A DNA stretch of 64,000 nucleotides, from contig OY764222.1 of the NCBI GenBank assembly GCA_963668325.1, positions 1,240,001 through 1,304,000 on the forward strand, in the 5' to 3' direction. Position numbers and translations under genes: made by a program. This DNA is from MPNP01 sp963668325 (GTDB lineage: Bacteria > Pseudomonadota > Alphaproteobacteria > Rhodobacterales > Rhodobacteraceae). Positions 51,837-61,231 of this stretch are shown piece after piece (position 1 is the first letter of the stretch; every line of letters starts with the position of its first letter). The notes under the pieces were generated by a model, which saw only the letters and a program-made list of their open reading frames with translations, was not told the DNA's origin and did not search any database.

Positions 51837-52931
51837 ATGTCTGCCACAAAGAATCAATATAATCCGGATTATGCGGTTCCACCAGGGTGGATTCTTGAGG
51901 AAATATTGGAGGCCAGAAATTTGTCTCAGGCAGAATTTGCCAGAAGATGTGGCCGCACACCAAAACTGATTAGTGAGATTATTGCTGGCAAGGCCCCGAT
52001 TGAGACCGAAACAGCATTACAGTTCGAAAGAGCAACCGGGATTGATGCAGGTATATGGCAGCGGATGGAGGCAAGTTACCGCAGGCACCTAGCCCTTGAG
52101 TATGAGGCCAAAAAAGCCGAGGAATGGCGAAAATCTTTCCCCATTGCCGCTCTGGTCAAGCGGGGTTGCTTCAAAAAACCTGAGTCAAAGATTGATGCAA
52201 TTTCGAAACTACTTAAGTTTTTTGGTGTGGGTTCGATAGAAGGGTGGAATAATCGTTATGGTGAGATGAATGTGGCCTATCGACATTCCCAGAGCTTCAA
52301 GAGTAATGAAGTGGCTTTGGCAACATGGCTCAGACTTGGTGAAATCGAAGCTGCTTCTCAGCATTGCGCTGAATACAATAAGAGCAAATTCAAGCAAGCA
52401 GCGGTAACCATCCGAGGATTAACAACACAACCAGTCGAAAAAATCATTCAACAAGCTATTCAAATCTGTAACAAGGCAGGTGTGGCACTTGTACTCACAC
52501 CCCCATTACCCAGAATTGCCCTTAGTGGTGCTGCTCGGTGGCTATCTCCTCGCAAGGCAATTATCCAACTTACTGCCAGGCACAAAAGCGATGACCATTT
52601 CTGGTTCAGTTTTTTCCATGAAGTTGCTCACATACTGCTGCACAGCAAGAAAGAAGTGTTCGTTGAAGAATCAAATAACAAACCAAACGAGCGAGCTGAG
52701 CTGGAAGTTGAGGCCAATGAATGGGCTTCAGACTTTCTGGTACCGAAGAAGGCTTGGAACCAATTTATTTTCAGGGAAAATTTTTCTGAAAACGCGGTGT
52801 TGAAGTTTGCTAAGGAACAGAGAATTGCTCCAGGTATTATTGTAGGAAAGCTCCAACATAAGGGGTTTGTTCCCTACAGGTCGAATTTGAACGGATTAAA
52901 ACAAAAGGTAGATCTTGGCAAAATCAAGTAA
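51837..52931 (+). CDS. HigA-like antitoxin with ImmA/IrrE metallopeptidase domain
   Basis: A 364-residue fusion. An XRE/HigA helix-turn-helix occupies about residues 15-75 (GWILEEILEARNLSQAEFARRC, then RTPKLISEIIAGKAPI). After a helical middle, an ImmA/IrrE zinc-peptidase domain (about 225-345) has the HExxH motif in FFHEVAHILLH and the downstream ELEVEANEWASDFLVP with the third ligand glutamate. The antitoxin could thus both repress the operon and be linked to proteolysis. Such fused antitoxins are known for HigBA-like modules. The protein starts 12 bases after the toxin stop. Confidence 0.88.
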   Translation: MSATKNQYNPDYAVPPGWILEEILEARNLSQAEFARRCGRTPKLISEIIAGKAPIETETALQFERATGIDAGIWQRMEASYRRHLALEYEAKKAEEWRKSFPIAALVKRGCFKKPESKIDAISKLLKFFGVGSIEGWNNRYGEMNVAYRHSQSFKSNEVALATWLRLGEIEAASQHCAEYNKSKFKQAAVTIRGLTTQPVEKIIQQAIQICNKAGVALVLTPPLPRIALSGAARWLSPRKAIIQLTARHKSDDHFWFSFFHEVAHILLHSKKEVFVEESNNKPNERAELEVEANEWASDFLVPKKAWNQFIFRENFSENAVLKFAKEQRIAPGIIVGKLQHKGFVPYRSNLNGLKQKVDLGKIK

Positions 52932-53151
52932 AATTCAGGGTGGTTGTGTTTAATTTGGCGTTTAAATGAATAAATACTTCAAGTCTTCGGATATTTGCCA
53001 GGTCCTTGTCTAGAAACAAGCAGTACGACGGGGCTGATTCCCTTCTCCTTGGTATGCCTAAATCATGGCTGGAAACATTTAAAAACCTCAAATACCTGAA
53101 GAGGGCAACCTATGGTTATAAGCATAGGATTAAGAGTTTCTTAAGCAGAAA

Positions 53152-54882
53152 GTGAAAACAGAAAAACTGATTATGTCAAATTTTGCCGACTTTGATTTTT
53201 CCCATGATGGCTTTTGGCCTTCGATTGGAAGGAAAACGTGGCGGCTTGGGTGGTTGACATCCCTATTTGGTTCATCCTTGCCCGAAGATTTCAGTCCCAA
53301 GAAATTCCCAACCAGGTTACATGGTTCAGAGAGATCTGGGCAAACGTTGCTGCAAAACAGGTACCTATTCGATGGCGAAAAGGTACTCTATTCAGATAAT
53401 AATTTTTGGTCCATTTCCACGACAAATCCCATGTTGCTGGTAAGATTGCATAGTTTCCAATGGTTGGGAGATTTGGCTTCGGTGGGATCAGTCGAGGCCA
53501 AGAATTTGGCCCACAAAATGATCAATGAGTGGTTGAATCAATTTGGCAACGGCAAAGGTGTGGGTTGGGCACCAGAAATTGTTGGCCGACGGTTAACTTG
53601 GTTGATTAGAAACCATTGGTTTTACTTGACCACTAAGGATCAGGACTTTGATCGAAAAATTATTGCATCTATCCATTTACAGTACAATTACCTGAAATTT
53701 TTTCTGAACTCTATCAAGGAACCCATTCTTCGAGCCGAGGCAATTTTGGGCCTCATTCATGCGGGGTACTTTCTCAAACGAAATGGAAAAGAAATTGATC
53801 GTCTGTTTCTCAAACTTCAAAAGGAGATTTCCGAACAGCTTAAAGAGGATGGTGAGATCCTAACCCGAAATCCGCATGAATTACTTATCTATGGCATTAT
53901 ATTCTGTTGGGTTATTGAACTTGCAGATGAGATGGAAACAGTATTACCAAAGGAATTGGAAAGCCAATCCAAAGGAATTGGTAAATCTTTAAGTGTCATT
54001 TGCCATTATAATGGCAAATTGGCGCGTTTTCATGGGGGGAAGGATACGCCCTCCCATCTCGTCAGTCAGACCATTAGCTTTCTGACCCGAAAAGATAATG
54101 CAGTTTCTGGCAAAGGATTTGGTTTTCGAAAATTGCAGCAGGGCTCAACCAGCCTGATTATTGATGTTGCTCCACCGCCATTGACCAAGAATTCCCATTC
54201 GGCCATTTCCACACAAAATACATTCGAATTGACTTCCAACTTTTCTCCCCTTTGTGTGAATGTCGGTTTTGAGGAGAAAATGGAAAAAACCATCGAATAT
54301 CAAACCCAGTTTGTAAACTCTCATAGTGCGCTCAAGATTAGTGGAGCCGTTCCTCTCAAGACCAACCCATCCTCAGTTTTGAATGAGGAAGAAATTGGCA
54401 GGAAAAATTACAATGAAGTGAAGAGGGAAAAGGGTTTTCAGATATTGATATCCCAGCATGATGCCTATGCAGCTGAGTTTGGATACTATCACCAAAGAGA
54501 AATAAGAATGGATCAATTAGGCCATTTAATTATTGGGACAGACACACTGATTCCCAATGAAATGGGTTTGAATAATGATGCCTCCTACACCATCAGTTTC
54601 AACCTTCATCCTGATGTCGTCCCAGAATGGTCAGAGCAAAGTATGACGTTGCAATTTGTCCTTCCACAAGGGGAAGTTTGGGATTTTCAGTATGAGGGCA
54701 GAGGAACAATGGTTTGGAATGAAGGGATTTTTCTGGACACAATCAATTCAAAAATTATTCCCACAAACCTGATACAAATTACCGGATCAACAAAGGGAAA
54801 CAGGTCAAGACAAAGGTGGAAATTGGAAAAGGTTGGGTTTGCCAGCACTGAAATAAGCCAAATTGCACCTAGTTTTCCCTAA
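53152..54882 (+). CDS. Heparinase II/III family protein
   Basis: A 576-residue protein. The first half is an alpha/alpha toroid-type domain (HSFQWLGDLASVGSVEAKNLAHKM, EIVGRRLTWLIRNHW). The C-terminal half is a beta-sandwich lyase domain (NGKLARFHGGKDTPSH, HDAYAAEFGYYHQREIRMDQLG) of Pfam heparinase II/III. In alphaproteobacteria this gene is highly conserved beside core genes and is thought to act on cell-envelope or polysaccharide material, but the substrate is unproven. No signal peptide is obvious. GTG 53152 or ATG 53173 may be the start; ATG gives 569 residues. It precedes lspA. Confidence 0.85.
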   Translation: MKTEKLIMSNFADFDFSHDGFWPSIGRKTWRLGWLTSLFGSSLPEDFSPKKFPTRLHGSERSGQTLLQNRYLFDGEKVLYSDNNFWSISTTNPMLLVRLHSFQWLGDLASVGSVEAKNLAHKMINEWLNQFGNGKGVGWAPEIVGRRLTWLIRNHWFYLTTKDQDFDRKIIASIHLQYNYLKFFLNSIKEPILRAEAILGLIHAGYFLKRNGKEIDRLFLKLQKEISEQLKEDGEILTRNPHELLIYGIIFCWVIELADEMETVLPKELESQSKGIGKSLSVICHYNGKLARFHGGKDTPSHLVSQTISFLTRKDNAVSGKGFGFRKLQQGSTSLIIDVAPPPLTKNSHSAISTQNTFELTSNFSPLCVNVGFEEKMEKTIEYQTQFVNSHSALKISGAVPLKTNPSSVLNEEEIGRKNYNEVKREKGFQILISQHDAYAAEFGYYHQREIRMDQLGHLIIGTDTLIPNEMGLNNDASYTISFNLHPDVVPEWSEQSMTLQFVLPQGEVWDFQYEGRGTMVWNEGIFLDTINSKIIPTNLIQITGSTKGNRSRQRWKLEKVGFASTEISQIAPSFP

Positions 54883-54920
54883 TGGGTATTATTCTAGGGA
54901 TCGGTTTGAATTAGGTACTT

Positions 54921-55409
54921 ATGGGACGATTATTAGTAATTTCCCTTGTAACCTTGGGTGTTGACCAGTTATCAAAGTATTTCATCTATTATGCTTTGAA
55001 CCTGGAAGATATTCGCAGAATGGTCGTTGTTCCGACAATCCTGAATTTACATTTGGCATGGAATGAGGGAATAAATTTTGGTTTGTTCGGTAATGGAGAG
55101 GAACAAACAAAATATATCTGGATAACTCTAGCGCTTGTTATCGTTGGTTGTTTTTATTGGTATGCCTATAAACAAGAAAAAACCTGGGATATGCTTTTCC
55201 CCATTGGTCTCATTACCGGTGGGGCGCTGGGAAACACGATTGACAGGATTGTTTATGGTGCTGTAATGGATTATCTGAATGTCACCTGTTGTGGGATAAA
55301 AAATCCTTTCTCCTTTAATCTAGCTGATACTGCTATATTTTCAGGTCTAGCAATAATGTTATTTTTCAGTTACAAAAACAGAGATTCAATAAATCTCAAT
55401 AAAGAGTAA
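54921..55409 (+). CDS. lspA: Lipoprotein signal peptidase (signal peptidase II)
   Basis: A 162-residue inner-membrane aspartyl protease with four helices. It cleaves signal peptides of lipidated prolipoproteins. The family's boxes are present: VTLGVDQLSKYFIY, LHLAWNEGINFGLFG, GGALGNTIDRIVYGAVMDYL (first catalytic Asp) and FSFNLADTAIFSGL (second catalytic Asp). It is followed by a lipoprotein gene after 20 bases, and downstream by the M16 pair, the standard alphaproteobacterial order. Confidence 0.95.
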   Translation: MGRLLVISLVTLGVDQLSKYFIYYALNLEDIRRMVVVPTILNLHLAWNEGINFGLFGNGEEQTKYIWITLALVIVGCFYWYAYKQEKTWDMLFPIGLITGGALGNTIDRIVYGAVMDYLNVTCCGIKNPFSFNLADTAIFSGLAIMLFFSYKNRDSINLNKE

Positions 55410-55428
55410 ATTCGTTTGGGGACAGTAC

Positions 55429-55923
55429 ATGAATAAGGGATTGTGGTTTTCGGTTTTAATTATGGTAGCCTTGGCTGGGTGCTCAAGAAATTCCTCAGAC
55501 CCAGAATTGGTGTTCTTTAAATCAAAGGGTGCTCCAGATGAATTGACTCTGGTGGTGTATGAACCCGTTGAGAAACCCGAGTCCTTGGCAACCTTACCTC
55601 CACCCGGAACCACAAGAAGTATTGCTGAACCAAAACCCAAGGAGGATATTCTTCGCCTCCTAGGCTCAACGGGAAGAGAGAATATTGATGGTCGCATTTC
55701 TGACCGGGACAGTGATTTACTGCTTTATACCCAAAGGATGGGTTCTGGTGACGATATCAGGGGAGTTTTGGCCCAGGAGGATTTGGAATTTCGGCAAAGG
55801 AACCAAGCTAAACCCTTGGAAAAACTTGCCAATGTCAACGTTTATTTTGCAGCCTATTCCTTTATGGCTTTAGATAGCAGGGCAGAATATTTGAGGCTCC
55901 AGTCTGAGGGTGTAATTCCCTGA
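55429..55923 (+). CDS. DUF3035 family lipoprotein
   Basis: A 164-residue predicted lipoprotein. The signal peptide WFSVLIMVALAGCSRNSSDP has a clear lipobox (LAGC, Cys20). The mature part is proline-rich, with the DUF3035 core APDELTLVVYEPVEKPESLATLPPPG, a conserved segment of the family. It lies between lspA and an M16 peptidase, as in most alphaproteobacteria. The function is unknown; a periplasmic or outer-membrane link to lipoprotein maturation or to the M16 proteins is inferred only from gene order. Confidence 0.87.
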   Translation: MNKGLWFSVLIMVALAGCSRNSSDPELVFFKSKGAPDELTLVVYEPVEKPESLATLPPPGTTRSIAEPKPKEDILRLLGSTGRENIDGRISDRDSDLLLYTQRMGSGDDIRGVLAQEDLEFRQRNQAKPLEKLANVNVYFAAYSFMALDSRAEYLRLQSEGVIP

Positions 55924-56004
55924 TTTAACCAAATTGTTATTTTCCCTTTCGTCCATGAAGAGGGATAATGTTCAAATTTACAGTTTAGATCAGGTGATAG
56001 GAAT

Positions 56005-57348
56005 ATGATCCACAGATTATTATCTTTAATTTGTCTTTTACTTTTGCCTGTTACTTCCTCTTTTGCCGGGGGAGTCCCAGACAACATTACCCAATTCAGG
56101 CTTGATAATGGTTTGAATATTATTGTGATTGAAAATCACCGTGCACCGATAGTCAACCATACAATCTGGTATGATGTTGGGGCATCGGATGATCCACTTG
56201 GCAAATCAGGTCTTTCACATTTTCTTGAACACCTGATGTTTGATGGGACTAAAACCACCAAATCTGGCGAGTTTGACAATCGCATCAAACTCATGGGAGG
56301 CTTCAATTCTGCTTTTACCAACCAGGAGGGGACAGCATATACGGTGGAGGTTTCCGCAGAATTTCTAGAGCCCGTAATGGAACTGGAAGCGGACCGCATG
56401 AAAAACCTGGACTTCAAACCTGACCATGTAATGAGGGAAAGGGAGGTAATACTCGAAGAACGAAAACAACGCGTTGATTCCAGCCCCTCAAGTCTTTTAA
56501 ACGAGCAGATGTCCGCAACCCTTTACCAAAACCACCCCTACGGAATTCCAACCATTGGGTGGGAACACGAAATGAGAACCCTATCCCTTGAGGATGTAAA
56601 ATCATTCTACGAAAAATATTATCACCCCAAGAATGCAACCCTGGTGATTAGCGGGGATGTTTATCCAGACCAGGTTCTTGAACTGGCCAATAAATATTTT
56701 GGCCAATTAGATTCACCTGAAAATTTTGAAAGAAAACTCAAACTTCAGGAGCCTCCCCACATGGCTGAAAGGCGGGTTTGGCTGAAAGACCCTAGAGTTT
56801 CAACCGAATATGCTTTCCGTAAATACTATGTTCCAGCAGAATATTCTTCTGAAATCGAGAATCTGGCCGCAATAGCCTTAATGGTAGAAGTTCTTGGGGG
56901 GAGTGGTATCACCTCGGTATTAGGTGAAAAATTAACCTTGGATGAGAAGATTGCTACCTATTCAGGTGTCAATTTTGCGGGGGATATAACCAGACCAGTC
57001 GTTATTAATATGTATGTGGTACCTGCCCAAGGAGTAAGTCTTGAGGAAGCCGAAGCCAAAATGGATGAAGTCATTGTAAATTTCCTGGAAGAAGGTGTTG
57101 ACCAAGATCATCTGCAGAGAATCAAGAAGCAGTTAAGGTATTCCAGGATATATTCCCAGGATGATGCCAAGAATGCAGCCATGGAATATGGAACGGGTTA
57201 TATTAATGGTTTGACTCTCGAACAGACAGCCGATTGGACCAATCAATTGCTTAAGGTTGATGAAGAGAGTGTCTTGCAATCAGCGGAAATATTGCTGAGC
57301 AAAAACAATTCAGTAACAGGGTGGCTACTTAAGGAGGCATCAGAATAA
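56005..57348 (+). CDS. M16 family zinc metallopeptidase (catalytic partner)
   Basis: A 447-residue insulinase/pitrilysin-type peptidase with a signal peptide (LLSLICLLLLPVTSSFAGG). The inverted zinc motif HFLEHLMFDGT (HxxEH) is intact, and the third ligand glutamate is in VMELEADRMKNL. It carries GVSEE-like repeat halves of the M16 fold. The next gene encodes the inactive-type partner and overlaps by one base (TAATG), so both make a heterodimer-like periplasmic protease. Location after lspA-DUF3035 is characteristic of alphaproteobacteria. Confidence 0.93.
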   Translation: MIHRLLSLICLLLLPVTSSFAGGVPDNITQFRLDNGLNIIVIENHRAPIVNHTIWYDVGASDDPLGKSGLSHFLEHLMFDGTKTTKSGEFDNRIKLMGGFNSAFTNQEGTAYTVEVSAEFLEPVMELEADRMKNLDFKPDHVMREREVILEERKQRVDSSPSSLLNEQMSATLYQNHPYGIPTIGWEHEMRTLSLEDVKSFYEKYYHPKNATLVISGDVYPDQVLELANKYFGQLDSPENFERKLKLQEPPHMAERRVWLKDPRVSTEYAFRKYYVPAEYSSEIENLAAIALMVEVLGGSGITSVLGEKLTLDEKIATYSGVNFAGDITRPVVINMYVVPAQGVSLEEAEAKMDEVIVNFLEEGVDQDHLQRIKKQLRYSRIYSQDDAKNAAMEYGTGYINGLTLEQTADWTNQLLKVDEESVLQSAEILLSKNNSVTGWLLKEASE

Positions 57349-58655
57349 TGTTCAAGAAATTTGCATTTGTCGTTTCCTCCGCTTTAATCCTGGCAACAGG
57401 ATTAAATGCAGCAGTTGATATCCAGGAAATTGAAACATCAAAAGGTATCAAAGCCTGGCTGGTGGAAGACCATTCTAATCCCATTCTCGCCCTGCAGATC
57501 TATTTCATGGGCGGAAGTATCAATGATCCTACTGATAAGGAAGGTTCTGTTTACATGATGATGGGTTTGTTGGAGGAGGGTTCCGATGATCTTGATGCCG
57601 TTGGGTTTCAGGTTGAAGTGGAAGAACTCGGGGCAGATTTTGAATTTAATGCCTACAAGGAGGCAGTCTCTGTTTCGGCACAGATGATCACCGAAAACCT
57701 TGAGCCTTCAGTGGAGTTGTTACGCAAGGCTTTGGAACAACCAAGTTTCGACCCGGAACCATTGGAAAGGGTGAGGGGACAAATTCTTACCAACATAGAG
57801 TTTGATGAATCGGACCCTGAAGAAATTGCCTGGGATGTCTTCACCGATATAATGTTTGGAGACCACCCCCTGCATCAAAAGAGGGAAGGTGACGAATCTT
57901 CGATTTCCAACTTGACTCAGGAGGATATGATTGCTGCTCACCAAAATACTCTAGTTAGAGGGAACATCATGGTTGGAGCTGCTGGTGATATTACGGCAGC
58001 TCAACTTAGCAATCTTCTTGATAATCTGTTGGGAGGACTTGCCGAAAAAGAGCTTCCTGAAGTACCAGCACTCTCCCTCCCTCAAGAAGGCAAGGTTGAA
58101 GTTATAGATTTTCCAACCCCGCAAGCAGAAATTGTCTTTGGGCATAGGGGTTTATCCCGGGATCATCCAGATTTTTTGCTGGCTTATGTATTGAATGAGG
58201 TTTTCGGTAGATCGGGTTTTAATTCCCGCTTGCAAAAGAAATTGCGGGTAGAGCTTGGCTTAACTTATGGGATTGGGACTTACCTTTCCACCTATCAAAC
58301 CGGTGGCTTGGTTGTTGGAAGTATGGCTACGGCCAATCAAACTGTGAATGAGGCCCTGAATGCAATCAGAAAAGAGTGGGATAGAATTGCCAGCGAAGGT
58401 ATCACTCAGGAAGAACTTGATACGATAAAAATGTATTTGAAAGGTTCTTACCCGTTGAGGTTTAAGACCAATGAATCGATTTCAGGAATACTTGCTGGGA
58501 TGCAATTGGATAATATGCCTGCCTCCTATGTCAAAAACCGCAATGAAATGATTGAAGCTATAAAATTGGAGGATATCAACCGGGTTGCCAAATATTTGTT
58601 TCGTCCAGAGGAGTTGGTATTTGTGATAGTAGGACAGCCTGATAGTGCTTCCTGA
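57348..58655 (+). CDS. M16 family peptidase-like protein, non-catalytic partner
   Basis: A 435-residue M16-fold protein with a signal peptide (KFAFVVSSALILATGLNAA). Where the catalytic partner has HxxEH, this one reads MMGLLEEGSDDLD, so the zinc ligands are absent. It retains the substrate-binding C-terminal motif RSGFNSRLQKKLRVELGLTYG, the R-x-(8-10)-Y element of M16 processing proteases. Inactive and active M16 chains pair as in mitochondrial MPP. Translationally coupled to the upstream gene (TAATG). It ends just before a convergent nuclease gene. Confidence 0.92.
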   Translation: MFKKFAFVVSSALILATGLNAAVDIQEIETSKGIKAWLVEDHSNPILALQIYFMGGSINDPTDKEGSVYMMMGLLEEGSDDLDAVGFQVEVEELGADFEFNAYKEAVSVSAQMITENLEPSVELLRKALEQPSFDPEPLERVRGQILTNIEFDESDPEEIAWDVFTDIMFGDHPLHQKREGDESSISNLTQEDMIAAHQNTLVRGNIMVGAAGDITAAQLSNLLDNLLGGLAEKELPEVPALSLPQEGKVEVIDFPTPQAEIVFGHRGLSRDHPDFLLAYVLNEVFGRSGFNSRLQKKLRVELGLTYGIGTYLSTYQTGGLVVGSMATANQTVNEALNAIRKEWDRIASEGITQEELDTIKMYLKGSYPLRFKTNESISGILAGMQLDNMPASYVKNRNEMIEAIKLEDINRVAKYLFRPEELVFVIVGQPDSAS

Positions 58656-58657
58656 AG

Positions 58658-59374
58658 CTACTCACAAACAACTCCGTCGCCATCTCTGTCCCACATAAAT
58701 TTATAGGCAGGGTGAGTTGACCTTACTGGTGCGATACCTGCTTTCCGAGCTTCCCTGCAGGTTACTCTTCCATCACCATCTTCATCCCATTGCGAGGTCG
58801 GTGTTGGTGAGGTGGGCGAACCCTCATAAAATACCAATTGAAAGGATTCGCAGTTTTCCATTATCCTATCAATGGCATCTGCTTCCTTCCGATCGATAGT
58901 CAGATCATATTTCAACCTGACGTGTATAATTCTGTGAACAAACCAGCATTTATTATATTGTGGTAGCCATTCGGCGGCATCAAAGTGTCGTTTATGGTCA
59001 CGATTTATTTCTGGACTAGCTAAAGTCAGATTGTCCAGATCAGAAGCTAATTGTCTTTTCTCCTTATTGCTTCTAGCACAAAACCCACTATCATGGGCCT
59101 CCGAGGTTGCAATCATATGTTCAATGTCTGTTTGTGTCCGAAAATTAAAGTATCTACCTGTATAAGGCGAATAAATCTTTCCTCCCATTGATCTTATGAT
59201 TTCCAATTCTACACTTTGAGGATATTTGTAATCATCTCGGTTATAGGGTGCACACCTGTTTTCGGGTGCAACCCTTAGCCCACGCCACAATTCCTCAGCA
59301 AATATTAACCCCGGCTCAAGTAAAAGAACAAATATTAACATCATGGAAATCTTGACGATATTTGATATTCTCAT
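58658..59374 (-). CDS. Secreted HNH-type nuclease with C-terminal Excalibur calcium domain
   Basis: A 238-residue exported protein. A signal peptide (ISMMLIFVLLLEPGLIFAEE) leads. The central region resembles DUF1524/HNH nucleases: TDIEHMIATSEAHDSGFC provides the histidine, and DLDNLTLASPEINRDHKRHF the Asn and His of the beta-beta-alpha metal fold. The end is an Excalibur-like calcium-binding motif: DEDGDGRVTCREARKAGIA and then WDRDGDGVVCE, with a pair of cysteines. A periplasmic or extracellular DNase for nutrient acquisition or competition is inferred. It converges with the M16 genes, two bases apart. Confidence 0.8.
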   Translation of the reverse strand: MRISNIVKISMMLIFVLLLEPGLIFAEELWRGLRVAPENRCAPYNRDDYKYPQSVELEIIRSMGGKIYSPYTGRYFNFRTQTDIEHMIATSEAHDSGFCARSNKEKRQLASDLDNLTLASPEINRDHKRHFDAAEWLPQYNKCWFVHRIIHVRLKYDLTIDRKEADAIDRIMENCESFQLVFYEGSPTSPTPTSQWDEDGDGRVTCREARKAGIAPVRSTHPAYKFMWDRDGDGVVCE

Positions 59375-59530
59375 CTGGGTAATCGCAAGGAAGGATGCTA
59401 ATGGGAATCAGAAAGTTTTGATTGGCAGTAATTTATGGTAGATAAAAATATCATAATGCTTAGGCTAAGGACATCCGAAATTTGAATTGGAAATGTCAAT
59501 CCTCAAAGGAGTAAATTAAAGGAGATGTTG

Positions 59531-60322
59531 ATGATTAAACGACTTATTGCAATAGTTTTTGTTTCAGTTATATCCGTTTCCCATGTGATGGGACAAGGAC
59601 TACCGGACCTTGAAGGTCGGGAAGTTGTAGTTGTTACGGAAAATGCGTATCCGCCGTTGCAATTTATTGATCCCAGTTCCGGGAACGCCATTGGATGGGA
59701 ATATGATGCAATGGAGGAGATTTCTTCCCTGTTAAATGCCAACATTACCTATGAGAATATAAGCTGGGATGCCATGATCGCTGCGGTTAGTGAAGGGCAG
59801 TATGATTTGGGCATGACAGGTATCACTATTCGGGAAGACCGAATGGAAAAGGTAGATTTTTCAATTGCATACATGCGCTCGGAAATGGTCATGATGGTCA
59901 GGGGTGATGAAAACAGGTTTGACAGTGCCGAGGAGTTTGCTGCCAATGAGGATTTATTAATGGCTGCCCAGCCGGGTACTACACCATTCTACGTTGGTGT
60001 GTATGATGTACTTGATGGCAACGAACAAAATCCCAGAATAGTTTTGTTTGAAACCTTTGGTGCGGGGGTGCAGGCTTTGAAAACGGGCGATGTTGACCTT
60101 GTGTTGACCGATGGAACGGCTGGCGCCGGTTATGTTGATGCATCAGATGGCGGACTGAAAATTATCGGAAGTCCTTTGGGAACCGAGGATTTCGGGTTTA
60201 TTTTCCCCAAGGGTTCAGATTTGGTTGAGCCAATGAATGAAGCAATCAGGGCAATGCAATCTTCTGGGTCCATTGATGCTTTAAACAAGAAATGGTTTCT
60301 TGATTACAAATTGGGGCAATAG
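59531..60322 (+). CDS. Polar amino acid ABC transporter substrate-binding protein
   Basis: A 263-residue type II periplasmic binding protein. Start at ATG 59531, six bases after AAAGGAG; the ATG at 59525 lies directly on the ribosome site. A signal peptide ends near VMGQG. The mature sequence VVVVTENAYPPLQFIDP, GWEYDAMEEISSLLNANITYE and the ligand motif MTGITIREDRMEKVDFS identify the glutamine/histidine/arginine family. It precedes a matching permease. A hairpin-like stretch (GGTTTA…TAAACC with inner TTTAAG/CTTAAA) lies in the gap. Confidence 0.92.
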   Translation: MIKRLIAIVFVSVISVSHVMGQGLPDLEGREVVVVTENAYPPLQFIDPSSGNAIGWEYDAMEEISSLLNANITYENISWDAMIAAVSEGQYDLGMTGITIREDRMEKVDFSIAYMRSEMVMMVRGDENRFDSAEEFAANEDLLMAAQPGTTPFYVGVYDVLDGNEQNPRIVLFETFGAGVQALKTGDVDLVLTDGTAGAGYVDASDGGLKIIGSPLGTEDFGFIFPKGSDLVEPMNEAIRAMQSSGSIDALNKKWFLDYKLGQ

Positions 60323-60393
60323 GCCTGTTGGCTATCAGGTTTACACCAATTTAAGTGATTATACGGCTTAAATAAACCGGCCCTGAAAAATAG

Positions 60394-61185
60394 ATGGGGC
60401 AAGGCGACCAACAAAAAGAAGATTTCCCCTGGTGGTTAATTATCGTCGGGGGAATTGGGGTATTTGCCACTTTTCAAATTTTATCCAACGAGATTTATAC
60501 CCAGGTATTAAGGGCTCTCTCGTCCGGTATTTATATTACCATATTTGTCACCCTTATTGGGTTCTTCATGGCCTCAGTAATTGGCTTGCTTCTGGCCTTG
60601 GCGAGTTTATCCAAATATCTACTGCTGAGGCAATTTTCGAGGCTTTATATCGAGGTTGTCAGAGGTGTCCCCATATTAGTTTTGCTTCTTTATGTCGCCT
60701 TTGTATTTGCACCGGCTCTGGTCATGGGTTGGAACTATATTGCAGAGTTTTTGGGTTTGGAACCGGCAAGGACCAGAGATTTTTCTTTACTGTGGCGGGC
60801 TATCTTGGCGCTTACCATTGGCTATTCAGCCTTTATCGCCGAAGTCTTTCGGGCGGGCTTACTATCAGTACCCTCGGGTCAAATTGAAGCCTCACTCTCT
60901 CTTGGTCTGAATTCTTGGCAAAGATTCAGATTAATTATCTTTCCACAAGCCATAAAAACAATACTGCCTCCCTTGGGCAATGATTTCGTGGCCATGGTCA
61001 AGGATAGTTCTCTGGTTTCTGTTTTGGGAGTTTTAGATATTACCCAGTTGGGCAAGGTTACTGCCGCTGGTAATTTTCGATATTTTGAAACATACAATGT
61101 CGTGGCAATGATTTACCTGGTGATGACCATTTCCTTATCCTTGATGCTGAGAAAACTGGAAAGGCATCTTCGACACAGACCTTGA
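60394..61185 (+). CDS. Polar amino acid ABC transporter permease
   Basis: A 263-residue HisMQ/GlnP-type permease. Helices start with WWLIIVGGIGVFATFQIL, and the loop for ATPase contact is QIEASLSLGLNSWQRFRLIIFPQAIKTILPPLGN. The early motif RGVPILVLLLYV is typical. It follows the binding-protein gene by 71 bases. No ATPase of this system is adjacent; the next gene is convergent, so the energising subunit must be elsewhere or be shared. Confidence 0.92.
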   Translation: MGQGDQQKEDFPWWLIIVGGIGVFATFQILSNEIYTQVLRALSSGIYITIFVTLIGFFMASVIGLLLALASLSKYLLLRQFSRLYIEVVRGVPILVLLLYVAFVFAPALVMGWNYIAEFLGLEPARTRDFSLLWRAILALTIGYSAFIAEVFRAGLLSVPSGQIEASLSLGLNSWQRFRLIIFPQAIKTILPPLGNDFVAMVKDSSLVSVLGVLDITQLGKVTAAGNFRYFETYNVVAMIYLVMTISLSLMLRKLERHLRHRP

Positions 61186-61231
61186 ACTCAATTATGAATA
61201 GCTAGATTTCAGGCCTCCCCAACAAATTCAA

